64,000 nt of DNA from Nostoc sp. CCCryo 231-06 (GTDB lineage: Bacteria > Cyanobacteriota > Cyanobacteriia > Cyanobacteriales > Nostocaceae). Numbering within the stretch: position 1 is the first letter of the stretch; each line of letters begins with the position of its first letter. Location of the stretch: assembly GCA_023522315.1 (NCBI GenBank), contig JAHCSU010000329.1, positions 1 through 64,000 of the forward strand, written 5' to 3'. The notes under the pieces are model-generated. The model did not search any database. It saw only the letters and a list, made by a program, of their open reading frames with translations, and was not told the origin of the DNA. A program made the translations under genes and the position numbers. Below, one piece after another: positions 37,623 through 47,984 of this stretch.

Positions 37623-38576
37623 ATGGAACCAATTTTACCTGGTGCGCCTTGGTTAATCGCGCATAAATCTACATTAGGAGTGAATAAACCGAATAAAATC
37701 ATATTAAATGGACAGGATTATGTCATTTGGCAAAACCAAAAAGGCGAAGTGTTTGCCCTTGATAACATCTGTCCACACATGCAAGCACCATTATCAGACG
37801 GCTGGGTTTGCCAAGAGAGAGATACTATTACTTGCCCTTTTCATGCACTAGAATTTGATGGACAAGGCAGACTACAGCAAGGAGATAAAAAAGACACTCA
37901 GCCAATTACCAAACCATTAGAGCTAATTATTAGCAATAATTGCATCTGGACTTATGCTGGATTTGAGCCAAGATTGTCCATCCCAGATTTGCATCAAAAA
38001 ATTGTCGATGAATACGAGTTCATGGGAGTAACTGGGGACAAAAGTATTCACGGTGATTTTTTGACTAATCTGATGGTTAACTATGACTATAACCACCAAA
38101 ATGGGACTCATAAAGAACTATTTAAAATTACATCTTGTAATGTAAGCTCTTTTGAAGAAAAAGGATACTATGCCACAGTCAAACAAGAACTAACGAGAGC
38201 CAACAACACGTTAGGAGAAATTATCAAAAATCCTATTTTGGGAATCTTCCCTAAAACGCTGGCTAATACACTTGAATACGCTTTCCCTTCAACTACAGCT
38301 TTTTTTGCTAAAACACCTATTGGTGATATAGCTCAAATTCATATTCTCTACCCTGAAACAGAAAAAATCACCAAAACGTTTATTTTGATGTATGCCAAAG
38401 TAGTCAATCCTTTGATGACATTTCTGTTTAAAAACTCAGTTTTACAAGCAGCAGCTACAGTTATTGAACAGGATAGTAGTGCAGTTGAAAGCTTGTATCC
38501 TCGGCAAAAACCAAAAATTAGATTGCCAAATGAAGAGATTATGTTCTATGCAGAAAAACTCTACCGCGAGTGGTAA
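37623..38576 (+). CDS. Rieske [2Fe-2S] non-heme iron oxygenase
   Basis: CPHMQAPLSDGWVCQERDTITCPFHALEFD Rieske motif; NHQNGTH mononuclear Fe motif. Confidence 0.9.
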   Translation: MEPILPGAPWLIAHKSTLGVNKPNKIILNGQDYVIWQNQKGEVFALDNICPHMQAPLSDGWVCQERDTITCPFHALEFDGQGRLQQGDKKDTQPITKPLELIISNNCIWTYAGFEPRLSIPDLHQKIVDEYEFMGVTGDKSIHGDFLTNLMVNYDYNHQNGTHKELFKITSCNVSSFEEKGYYATVKQELTRANNTLGEIIKNPILGIFPKTLANTLEYAFPSTTAFFAKTPIGDIAQIHILYPETEKITKTFILMYAKVVNPLMTFLFKNSVLQAAATVIEQDSSAVESLYPRQKPKIRLPNEEIMFYAEKLYREW

Positions 38577-38652
38577 TTTAGATTTGCAAAACATAACTAC
38601 GCTTTACAATTAAGTAGATACTGTATCTAATTACTGCTGGAGGTACTCAAAT

Positions 38653-40103
38653 ATGCGGCAGCTAAAATCCGCCGAAGAAATGCCTGGTAGCTATGGCTTG
38701 CCCATCTTGGGGGAGACTTTGGAAATATTTCAGGATTCAGAGTTGTATTTATGGCGACGATTCCAGCAGTATGGTTCAGTTTTTAAGACGAGCGTCATGG
38801 GACGTAAACGTGCTTATTTAATTGGCCCTGATGCTAATCGGCTGGTGCTGGTGGAACAGGCGGAACACATGTCGTCGCGGATAGGGTGGTATTTCTTAGA
38901 ATCAACATTTGGCAACAATATTTTATTACAAGATGGGGAAGAACATCGCCTAACTCGTCGCTTAATGTATCCAGCATTTCACGGAAAAGCGATCGCTACA
39001 TATTTCGACACTATCCAAAATATTGTGCAAGACTTCCTCAAAGATTGGGGACAGAGAACGATTCCTTTAAATTCTAGTTTCCGCCAGCTTACCCTAATGG
39101 TTGCTACTCGCCTGTTTTTGGGAAGTCAGAATAAGAGCGAAGTTGAGCAAACTAGTCAGTGGTTTACACAACTGCTAGAGAGCAGTATGACAATATTCAA
39201 ATTGAATCTCCCTTTTACTTTATATAGTCGCGGTCAAAATGCTAGGGGTGAGTTGGTAGCTTTCTTGCGTCAAGCAATCGCACAGCGTATCGAGCAAGGT
39301 AACTTAGAAGAATCAAAAGATGTTTTGGGATTGCTGCTAGCAGCTGTTGATGAAGACGGCAATAAATTGGGCGAAGCACAGATAATCAACGAGGCCTTAC
39401 TACTACTATTTGCTGGACACGAGACGACAGCCTCCTTGCTAAGTTGGGTAATATTTGAATTAGGTAATCACCCAGAATGGCGATCGCGACTGCGCCAAGA
39501 ACAATTAGCAGTTGTGGGAAATACAGCGCTTCCGGCTATTATGCAATACAGTTTTCCTCTTGCCCCTCTCCTATCATAGCTTTCAGTTTTGAGGATGTAC
39601 CTCATAGCCGCCGGAGGTGCTGTAATCCCCTTAATCTGTCTCATCTCAAACAACTTCCAGATTTAACCAACGTCTTAAAAGAAGTAGAACGGCTTTATCC
39701 ACCAGTGTATGCCTATAATCGTGGAGTCCTCAAGGATATTGAGTATGCAGGTTATCGCATCCCAGCAGGTTGGTTTGTGACTATCTCACCGATGTTGACT
39801 CACCGTCTACCAGAACTGTATACCGATCCCGATCGCTTCGACCCCGATCGCTTTGCACCACCTCGTGAAGAAGATAAGAAACATCCCTTAGCACTAGTGG
39901 GTTTTGGTCATGGTTCGCACAGATGTTTAGGCATGGAATTTGCTCAAATGGAAATGAAGATTGTGCTTTCTACACTGCTTCGCCATTATGACTGGACAGT
40001 AAAACCTGATTATTCTGCGATCGCTCCAGTTCGTCAGCCTTCTAAAGTTAAAGATACTCTAGAAGCATATATTGAGCCTTTAGTGACAAAGCCAAGTATT
40101 TAA
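38653..40103 (+). pseudogene. CYP120-like cytochrome P450 interrupted by a MITE (pieces 38653..39579 and in-frame remainder to 40103)
   Basis: I-helix FAGHETTAS in the 5' part; EVER and heme loop FGHGSHRCLG in the 3' part; deletion of 101 nt restores one frame (449 aa). Confidence 0.93.
39522..39624. mobile_element. MITE with IS630-type ends, inserted at TA within the P450 gene
   Basis: TACAGCGCTTCCGGCTATTATG...CATAGCCGCCGGAGGTGCTGTA; ends match the IS630 end at 161-185. Confidence 0.9.
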
Positions 40104-40214
40104 GACATAACTAGCACAGATTTTGAGTTAAGCGATCGCTCAATTTCACTCATTTCACAATCTGGGCAACTTGCAACTATAATTTGATAAAAATTTATAG
40201 TCAAAAACACAAAA

Positions 40215-41450
40215 TCAATATTGACTAAATATTAAAAACACTGTCTGCAATAACCCGATGACAAAACCCAAAACACCACCTAAAGTTACAATAGCTTGCA
40301 ATTCATTTTTTACAATTCCCTCAATAGCAGCTTCTAAATCAGCCGGGGAAGTTGATTTTACCCGGTCAACTATTACTTGATCTATCGACAAAATCGGAAT
40401 TGTTTGTGCCACAATTACTTCTAAATCTTTTTCCAAATACTTATCTAATATTAAAGCCAACTCTTGACTCATGACTTCTAAAGAAGTATTGACAACAGGT
40501 GAAGTACTCAGACGATTCAGCAGCACTACAGCAATATTTTCCCAATCAACAGAATCAGTTAATCCTTGTAAAAAATCGCTGCCACTGTTTTGTAAGTAAT
40601 GGCGGACACTTTCGCGGGTAGTCTTTCGGAGCTGGCGCACTGTCCCAATTGGCAAGTTTTGTAATGATAAATTTTGCAGTAATTTCCGAATGCGATCGCG
40701 CATTTGCAAGCCTTCAGTCAATTCCTGCAAGCGAGTATTGGCAGCCTCTTTTTCATCCAAACAAAAAGTCCGTAGCCGTGTGAGAGTATTACGTAAGCCA
40801 AACAAATTTGCGACTACCCAATAAGTCCCACTGGTTTTTTCGCGGAAGCCTTCATCAATAATTTGAATCGTGCGATCGGTCAAAAAATCAACTATCGTCT
40901 GCCGCAGCATATCCGGCGGTAAAACTACTTGCAATAACCAATCAGCAAGCCGCGTAGCTTGTTCTTCACTCAATTGAAATTCCAGTAATATCTGGTCAAA
41001 AATTTGATTGATCTGCGCTTCCAAAAAGTCTTCACGTCGCGCTAAAACCTTGAGTAATCGTGGCAAGGATTCCCCTATTAAATCCCGCAAAATCCCTGCC
41101 ACAATTTTGGCACTTTTCTCGTTTTTATCTGTTTTTATTTGTTCAATAGCCAGCCGCAACAACCAGATAATTGCTCCTTGCACGCGTTCTGTTTGCAACA
41201 AACGCCGCGCCAGATTTTGCAATTCTTGTGGTGTCAAAAGTGACCCCATAATTGTCTTAGAAATGTTCAGAGCCAAACGTTCCTGGTTGCGGGGAATCAA
41301 TCCAGGGGTGAAGGGTACTCTTCGTCCAGCAATGTAAATTGCTCGGTAAGGACGGAACAACATTTTGATGGCTATATCATTTGTGAAATAGCCAATAATT
41401 CCACCCAGTACCGGGGGAGACACATAAAGCCAAAGATGAGACCAGTCCAC
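40215..41450 (-). CDS. DUF445 family membrane protein
   Basis: [52 protein letters not shown]. Confidence 0.88.
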   Translation of the reverse strand: MDWSHLWLYVSPPVLGGIIGYFTNDIAIKMLFRPYRAIYIAGRRVPFTPGLIPRNQERLALNISKTIMGSLLTPQELQNLARRLLQTERVQGAIIWLLRLAIEQIKTDKNEKSAKIVAGILRDLIGESLPRLLKVLARREDFLEAQINQIFDQILLEFQLSEEQATRLADWLLQVVLPPDMLRQTIVDFLTDRTIQIIDEGFREKTSGTYWVVANLFGLRNTLTRLRTFCLDEKEAANTRLQELTEGLQMRDRIRKLLQNLSLQNLPIGTVRQLRKTTRESVRHYLQNSGSDFLQGLTDSVDWENIAVVLLNRLSTSPVVNTSLEVMSQELALILDKYLEKDLEVIVAQTIPILSIDQVIVDRVKSTSPADLEAAIEGIVKNELQAIVTLGGVLGFVIGLLQTVFLIFSQY

Positions 41451-41679
41451 AGGATTTTGGATTTTGGATTTTGCGGTGCAGCGCTGCGGACGGGTTTCCC
41501 TCCGCAGGCGACTGCACCAAGACGGATTTTGGATTTTAGATTATAAATTAGGAATTGAGTATTGGTAATTGGTATTTGGTGGTTATTAATTGTTAGTTGC
41601 TTTTCCACTAACCACTAAGGATTCTCCATTACCCATTACCTATTCCGCAGTCCCCAATCCAAAATTGCAAATCTAAAAT

Positions 41680-42394
41680 CTAAAATTTGCTGACTACCAG
41701 CACTCCCATCATACCGTTCACAATGGGGTAGTGTGTGGCAACAGCAAAACCAACTTGACGCGCTAACTCTATTTGCTCTCTCCCGATGGGAAAGCGGTCT
41801 AAGCTAGGGCTGATGTAAGCATATTCTTCTTTTAACCCTAAATAACTGGCAACTGGCACCACAAAACTGTCCAGATACAACTGCTGAAGGGCACGTAGCT
41901 GAGGATTACTCGGTCGATGAAAGTCCAAAATTGCGGCTTTAGCACCCGGCTTTAAAACCCGGTATAACTCTTGGAGACTGCGGGGGAATATCTTTAACAT
42001 TTCTTAAACCATAGCCCATTGTTGCGGCATCAAATTGGTTATCCTCAAAGGGTAAATTTAGCACGTCGGCTTCTACCCAGGCGATGCCTACGGCGGGCAT
42101 TGCCAACGCAGGTTGGGGATACTGCCAATGTGAGCGTTCTTTAGCTTTTTCTAGCAGGTTGGGTGAAAAATCCACTCCATAAACCTTCCCTGTTGCCCCT
42201 ACACGCCGTGCCAGACGTAAGGCTAAATCACCACTACCGCAACACAAATCTAATGCCGTATCACCCGATTTAGCTGCACTCCATTTCACTGCCATTTCCT
42301 TCCATATTCGATGCTGTCCCAGACTCAACCAATCGTTCAACTGGTCATAAACCGGCGCAATACGGTTAAAAATGGACTGAATTTCGTTAGTCAT
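41680..42394 (-). pseudogene. menG: MenG/UbiE-type demethylquinone methyltransferase, apparent frameshift at a C5 run
   Basis: Piece 1 ...LDLCCGSGDLALRLARR...ATMGYGLRNVKDIP; piece 2 PRSLQELYRVLKPGAKAAILDFHRPSNPQL...; frames meet at ATTCCCCCGCAG. Confidence 0.85.
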
Positions 42395-42457
42395 TGGGTA
42401 TTGGGTATTGGGCATGGGGCATTGGGCATTAGGCATTGGTTTTTCACTAATGACTAA
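42392..42457. repeat. Degenerate heptamer STRR array (CATTGGG/CATTAGT) between menG and a response regulator gene
   Basis: CATTGGGTATTGGGTATTGGGCATGGGGCATTGGGCATTAGGCATTGG...CTAATGACTAATGA. Confidence 0.9.
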
Positions 42458-43392
42458 TGACAACTAGTAAGAGCGATCGCTATCAGTTGGGCTGATAAAT
42501 TAATTAGCATTAATTCGTCTTCCCGCAAAGTGCAGGGTTGTTTCCACTGTAGCGACAATACACCCAAAAGTTGATTACGGTACTTAATTGGGGTAACTAA
42601 ATGTGCTTGCACACCTGTATTTTGGTAGTGAATAGCATCAACCAATTTAGTGTCTTTAAGTATATTTAAGGAAACTTGCATTTGCCCGGTGGCGATCGCT
42701 TCCTCTGTTAGTGGGTCAACAGATAGCCAATTCTCTATTGTACCTGTATCGCTGTAAGTTCCTTGAGTCGCAATCAGAGTATTTCCATCTGTAAGTTGTA
42801 GAATACACCCGTCTGCTCCAAAAGTATTACTCACAGCCCTAGCAATTGGAGCGAGAGTTTCTTCTAAGCTAGAAACTACTTGAGTTACCTGTACCAAAAC
42901 ACTCAGCAGGGCTATTTGAGCATGAGAACGGCGTAATTCTTCTGTACGTTGCTTGAGCAAGTCGTAGGTTTCTGCTGCTCTTTGCACCACTGCCTTCAGT
43001 TCGCCTGGGTCCCAAGGCTTGGTGATATATTTGTAGACTTGCCCCGCATTAATCGCCTCTACCAAGTCTTCAATATCAGTAAATCCGGTGAGAATTATCC
43101 TAACCGTATCGGGAAACTGAGGTACAGTCTTGCTGAGAAACTCAGTTCCTTTCATTTCTGGCATCCGTTGATCGGAGATAATCACCGCTACCTCCCCTTC
43201 TGCTGCCAAAACTTCTAGGGCGTTCACCCCACTATCAGCTTTCAAAACATTAAAGTCGCGTCGAAAGGTGCGATAAAGCAGATCGAGATTATCTGGCTCA
43301 TCGTCAACTACTAGGATTTTTAGCTTTTTTGATTGTTGGAGAGTCATCACTTGAGATTGGAGTTTATCAATTTCGAGATTGGGCTTATCCAT
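42454..43392 (-). CDS. Response regulator with GAF domain
   Basis: KILVVDDEPDNLDLLYRTFRRDFNV...VIISDQRMPEMKGTEFL...YITKPWDPGELKAVV; C-terminal GAF-like region. Confidence 0.9.
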   Translation of the reverse strand: MDKPNLEIDKLQSQVMTLQQSKKLKILVVDDEPDNLDLLYRTFRRDFNVLKADSGVNALEVLAAEGEVAVIISDQRMPEMKGTEFLSKTVPQFPDTVRIILTGFTDIEDLVEAINAGQVYKYITKPWDPGELKAVVQRAAETYDLLKQRTEELRRSHAQIALLSVLVQVTQVVSSLEETLAPIARAVSNTFGADGCILQLTDGNTLIATQGTYSDTGTIENWLSVDPLTEEAIATGQMQVSLNILKDTKLVDAIHYQNTGVQAHLVTPIKYRNQLLGVLSLQWKQPCTLREDELMLINLSAQLIAIALTSCH

Positions 43393-43698
43393 AACATATT
43401 TCCTTTAAATATTCACTATCTTGTTATATTCCATACCAAGCTTAGTTGAGAATAGCTGAATTTTATCAAGGGTTTTTACGGAGTTAACTTGAATATTTAA
43501 ATACGGTAACGGTGAGTGTCACAGAGGATATTTGCTTGTACCAAATATCGGAAGCAAGAAAAATTCCACAAGAAGAATTAACTAGATCAGTTTCCACAGA
43601 TCAACTTAAAGCAGTAGGTATGGGTAGTTCATAGATTAGAATAAGACTTGCTCATGAGGTATTAATCAACCTCTCAAGTTGAAGCTCGGACTCCGATT

Positions 43699-44787
43699 AT
43701 GACTGATCTACCACCCAACGCTCAGAATCCCGAAGAAAATCCTACCAACGATGTAGCACAAGAATTACTGCGAAGGCTGAGGCAAAAACAAGGTAACTGG
43801 GTGGAATGGGGAACGGCGATCGCCTCGTTGCTAAAAACCGGTTACAACCCCCAAGACATTTTTGAGGCGACTGGATTTGAGCCGATTCAACAAAATCAGG
43901 TGGTTGTTGGTTCTCAAGTTTACAATTCTTTGGAAAAGTTTGGAGTATCGGAAGAAACGCGATCGCACTATGGCACACGCGGCAGTGATGTTTTATACGA
44001 ACTGCGTTTGCTCACCCAAGAAGAACGCGCCGCCGCCGCCGAACTAATCTTCGTCCACAATGTTGATGCCGATGAGGCACGGGAAATAGCAAAAGCACTT
44101 AAAGAATTCTCTTATTACCGCACTTTGCCAGAAGGGTTTTCTGCCCATCCTGGGGATGCTGTTGCTCATCAAGTTTGGAAACTGGCACGCCAAAATGCAG
44201 ATTTACAACAGCGATCGCGCCTGATAGCCAAAGGTTTACGCTTTGCTCACACGCCAGCAGCAAGGCAAAAAATCGAACAGCTACTAACTGATTTTACTAC
44301 TACTCCCCAGCGTCCAGCGCCAATTCTACCCTTTTACCGTCTGGAATTTGAAGAACAATTACCCCGAATTTTGCCCGTGGTAGGCGAGTTGCCATTATCA
44401 CGGCAAGACTTGCAAGCTGTGCCCATACTGACAGAAATTGAACCATTTCGGATGGTTAAGTTTTCTGGAGAGCAAGCTTGGATACCATTACCAGGTTGGC
44501 AAGTGTTGTTGGCGGCAGAAGATCCAGTAGTGATTTTAGGGAATAGCGATCGCTTCCCCATCCAAACCCAAAGCCAAATAGGGCCAGTTGTAGTAGTGAT
44601 AGATCGTGCCCAACGAGAATGGGATGCCTCCAGCTACTTTGTCGTTGAAAATGGTGGTGAGTTAGATTTTCAGTGGTTTGAAACTGAGCCAGAAATTCCC
44701 TTACTAGGGCAAGTTATTATCATCGTGCGTCCTAAGAAAATTCTGGATGAAGAATTAACTAAGGATTCCTGGCAGATTGACGAATAA
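43699..44787 (+). CDS. raf1: RuBisCO accumulation factor 1 (Raf1)
   Basis: QGNWVEWGTAIASLLKTGYNPQDIFEATGFEPIQQNQVVVGSQVYNSL; LPFYRLEFEEQLPRILPVVGELPL. Confidence 0.92.
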   Translation: MTDLPPNAQNPEENPTNDVAQELLRRLRQKQGNWVEWGTAIASLLKTGYNPQDIFEATGFEPIQQNQVVVGSQVYNSLEKFGVSEETRSHYGTRGSDVLYELRLLTQEERAAAAELIFVHNVDADEAREIAKALKEFSYYRTLPEGFSAHPGDAVAHQVWKLARQNADLQQRSRLIAKGLRFAHTPAARQKIEQLLTDFTTTPQRPAPILPFYRLEFEEQLPRILPVVGELPLSRQDLQAVPILTEIEPFRMVKFSGEQAWIPLPGWQVLLAAEDPVVILGNSDRFPIQTQSQIGPVVVVIDRAQREWDASSYFVVENGGELDFQWFETEPEIPLLGQVIIIVRPKKILDEELTKDSWQIDE

Positions 44788-44908
44788 TTCAATTTTAGAT
44801 TTTGGATTTGGGATTGAAGGAAAAATTTAAAATCACCACGTAAACTGCACTTTTGCTGCTATCTAAATGCAGCAAAAGCAGCTTGAGATGAAAAAATTTA
44901 TAACTACA

Positions 44909-45002
44909 TAGGACTTACGCACAGGTAACAGAAAATCGAACCGCAGAGGACGCAGAGGACACGGAGAAATAACAGCTTTAGAGAGTTTTTGCGTAAGTCC
45001 TA
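44909..45002. mobile_element. Short MITE-like element (~94 bp)
   Basis: TAGGACTTACGCA ... TGCGTAAGTCCTA terminal inverted repeats with flanking TA. Confidence 0.75.
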
Positions 45003-45028
45003 ATTTATTTAAAATATAAAATTTTGAT

Positions 45029-47449
45029 ATGTCTGACTCTAAATTTACTGCTCCTGTGGCTCAAGAATTACTCCACTCAGAATTATCTGAGCGATCGCCT
45101 GTTCCTTCTCTGCGGGAGAAGATTCTCGCAATCCGCAACAGTCTACGCCCTGGACAGCAGCAAATGGCTGACTGGCAATCTGGCCCTTTAGCTATTTCTG
45201 CCGTTCCTGGTGCAGGCAAATCTACTGGTATGGCGGCGGCGGCAGCGATCGCGATCGCACGTCAATATGAACGTTCATCCTCCCGCCGTCAATTAGTAGT
45301 TGTCACCTTTACTCGTTCAGCTGCTGCCAATATTAAAGCGAAGATTCGCAAATTCTTACGAGATGATTTATCTCTACCTCAGACGGGATTCTTTGTCTAT
45401 ACCCTACATGGTCTAGCGCTGAACATTGCCAGTCGCCATTCTGATTTATCAGGTTTGCAGTTACAAAATGTCACATTAATTACACCAACCCAAAGTCACC
45501 GTTTTATCCGAACATCTGTAGAGCAATGGATTGCAAATAATCCAGGAATATATTTGCGGTTATTAGAAGGTCATCAATTTGACGGAGAAGAGACAGAAAG
45601 GTTACGTCGTCAATCGGTGCTGCGAACAGAAGTATTACCAGAATTGGCTAATACGGTAATTCATGAAGCAAAAAGTTCTGGGATATCGCCAGAAAAGTTG
45701 CGGGAGTGGAGTAAACAAACCACAGACGAATATGCAATTTTGAGCGTAGCGGCGGGATTGTATGAGCAATATCAAAACTTAATGCGATCGCGTGATTTTA
45801 TTGACTACGACGATATGATTTTAGCCGCACTGCGCGTTTTAGAAAACGACAGCGCCCGTCGCATCGAGCAAAACCAAGTTTTCGCCGTCTTTGAAGATGA
45901 AGCCCAAGATTCTAGCCCATTACAGACGCAACTGTTAGAAATTTTGGCGAGTGATGGGGGAGATGAGGGGATGAATACAGACGCGATGAATCGCGTCTCT
46001 ACGCACTCCCCACTCAATCTAGTCCGAGTTGGCGACCCCAACCAAGCGATTAACTCTACTTTTACCCCAGCCGATCCGATTTATTTTCGGCAATTTTGCG
46101 AAGAGTGCGATCGCATCCAACGATTGGCAACGATGGATCAAGCTGGTCGCAGTACTAGAATTATCATTGAAGCTGCTAACTTTGCCCTCAAATGGATCAA
46201 TAATCAGTCGTTAGCAAAAACGAATAACGGACAAAAGATTCCTGACAACCGACAAGTACCATTTCGCTTGCAGACAATTCGCCCTGTTGAAGCTGGCGAT
46301 CCGCAAGATAACGCCAACCCAGCACCAGTAGGACGAGGACTGGAACTTTATACTCCGCGTGACATTCATCACACGGTTGAATTGTTATCTCAAAGAGTGA
46401 TCGAGTTATTTGGTGAAGACCCAACACAAAATAGTGCAGCGATTTTAGTGCGAGAAAATCGCCAAGGACGATGGTTAGCAGAGGCTCTGACACCTGTGTG
46501 CAAAGAGCATAAAATTACACTTTACGATGTGGGAGAACGCGATCGCCGTTCCCATGTTCCCCAAGAGATTTTAGCATTATTGCAATTTTGCGATCGCCCC
46601 CACTCCCCCGATTACCTCAAAGCCGCCCTAGAAGCATTAGTACAGCGCCAATTAATTCCTACACAAGACCTCAACGCCCTTGCTAGTCTCCCAGAAGAAT
46701 TTTTGTATCCTGGCCCCCTAGCAGCACCGCAGCCAGAAACGGTACAAAAAGCCGCTCGCTTGTGCCGCAATTTACTTCGCGCCCGCTTGGAATTGCCCCT
46801 GTACCAGCTAATTTCCTTTCTCGCCTTGACCTTAAATTACGACCAAGCAGAATTGGCAACTGCTGACAAACTCGCAGAACGGGTAAACCAGCAGATTGCT
46901 GGCAATAGTTCGATGGGGGGAATGCTGTCAGCTTTAAGTGAAATCGTCAGTTCCGAACGGTTTGAGCCAGTGGAAACCGAAGATTCGGAAGAACGTTACA
47001 CTCGTCGCGGTCAACTGACGATTATTACTATGCACAAAGCCAAAGGGCTAGATTGGGACTATGTGTTTCTTCCCTTTCTCCACGAAAACTTGATTCCTGG
47101 GAGATTTTGGGTTCCTCCCCAAAGCCAGTTCTTAGGGGATTTTACCTTATCAGAAGTAGCCCGCGCCCAAATTCGTGCTGCTCTCCACGAAGAATCTACC
47201 ATACCAGATGTTACACAAGCATGGGAACAAGCAAAGCACTTAAAAATATCTGAGGAGTACCGTTTACTCTACGTTGCGATGACACGAGCAAAGCGTCTGG
47301 TGTGGATGTCAGCAGCGCAGAAAGCCCCCTTTACTTGGAGTAAACCGGACAATTTACAAGAACAAGCGCCTTGTCCGGTTTTTCCTGCATTAAAGCGCCA
47401 ATTTCCTGAATGTGTGATCAATTTAGCAGTAATGACTAAACAAGCTTGA
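45029..47449 (+). CDS. UvrD/Rep/PcrA-like ATP-dependent helicase
   Basis: VPGAGKSTGMAAAAA, VFEDEAQDSSPLQTQLLEIL, VGDPNQAINSTF, ITMHKAKGLDWDYVFLP, YRLLYVAMTRAK. Confidence 0.92.
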   Translation: MSDSKFTAPVAQELLHSELSERSPVPSLREKILAIRNSLRPGQQQMADWQSGPLAISAVPGAGKSTGMAAAAAIAIARQYERSSSRRQLVVVTFTRSAAANIKAKIRKFLRDDLSLPQTGFFVYTLHGLALNIASRHSDLSGLQLQNVTLITPTQSHRFIRTSVEQWIANNPGIYLRLLEGHQFDGEETERLRRQSVLRTEVLPELANTVIHEAKSSGISPEKLREWSKQTTDEYAILSVAAGLYEQYQNLMRSRDFIDYDDMILAALRVLENDSARRIEQNQVFAVFEDEAQDSSPLQTQLLEILASDGGDEGMNTDAMNRVSTHSPLNLVRVGDPNQAINSTFTPADPIYFRQFCEECDRIQRLATMDQAGRSTRIIIEAANFALKWINNQSLAKTNNGQKIPDNRQVPFRLQTIRPVEAGDPQDNANPAPVGRGLELYTPRDIHHTVELLSQRVIELFGEDPTQNSAAILVRENRQGRWLAEALTPVCKEHKITLYDVGERDRRSHVPQEILALLQFCDRPHSPDYLKAALEALVQRQLIPTQDLNALASLPEEFLYPGPLAAPQPETVQKAARLCRNLLRARLELPLYQLISFLALTLNYDQAELATADKLAERVNQQIAGNSSMGGMLSALSEIVSSERFEPVETEDSEERYTRRGQLTIITMHKAKGLDWDYVFLPFLHENLIPGRFWVPPQSQFLGDFTLSEVARAQIRAALHEESTIPDVTQAWEQAKHLKISEEYRLLYVAMTRAKRLVWMSAAQKAPFTWSKPDNLQEQAPCPVFPALKRQFPECVINLAVMTKQA
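45977..46002. repeat. Dispersed palindromic repeat inserted in frame within the helicase gene
   Basis: ACAGACGCGATGAATCGCGTCTCTAC; near-identical to 53539-53564. Confidence 0.85.
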
Positions 47450-47601
47450 GCAAAAGTTTTAAGAAATTGATTGGAATCCCCAGTTAGTAGCGATCAGATT
47501 GTGAATATTTGTACGAAATAAGCTACCTATAGTGGAAGTTGCCGTTTGAAAATTGGTGTTATAAATTGGTGCTGAGATTTTAATCAGAAATTGATTTACC
47601 A

Positions 47602-47766
47602 ATGAAAACCCAACAGTTGACAACGACACAAGAAAACAGACCCAGCAAGACAAAAAAACACTCTTTTCCTGGCATTAGTATTGGTACTCCTAAAGTACCA
47701 TTCCGCCAATGCAAGAAAACTGTACAACAGCATGAGTTACTCAGTGACTGGGAAGACGCGAGTTGA
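47602..47766 (+). CDS. Small hypothetical protein (54 aa)
   Basis: MKTQQLTTTQENRPSKTKKHSFPGISIGTPKVPFRQCKKTVQQHELLSDWEDAS*. Confidence 0.3.
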   Translation: MKTQQLTTTQENRPSKTKKHSFPGISIGTPKVPFRQCKKTVQQHELLSDWEDAS

Positions 47767-47984
47767 TTTTGTAACATCCTCTCATTCCAAATTATCAGTA
47801 GTGATGCATAAATTAGGAGTGCAATGGATTGTTTTGGTCTATTGCCATAAGCCAACAATCTGAGTATTCCCCTTCATGTAGCTCATGGGCGGTAAGCCTA
47901 TGCAGACGGTTTGTCGGGGGCTGAGGTATCTCAGTCTAGGTCAAAGTCGAAAACCCGCAAGGGATTGGCTGAGTTAAGCGATTT

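Noticed and set aside
41372-41608. 78-aa minus-strand ORF upstream of the DUF445 gene
   Set aside because: Made of repeat-derived low-complexity text (ILDFG/NPKSKI-type repeats) in an intergenic region.
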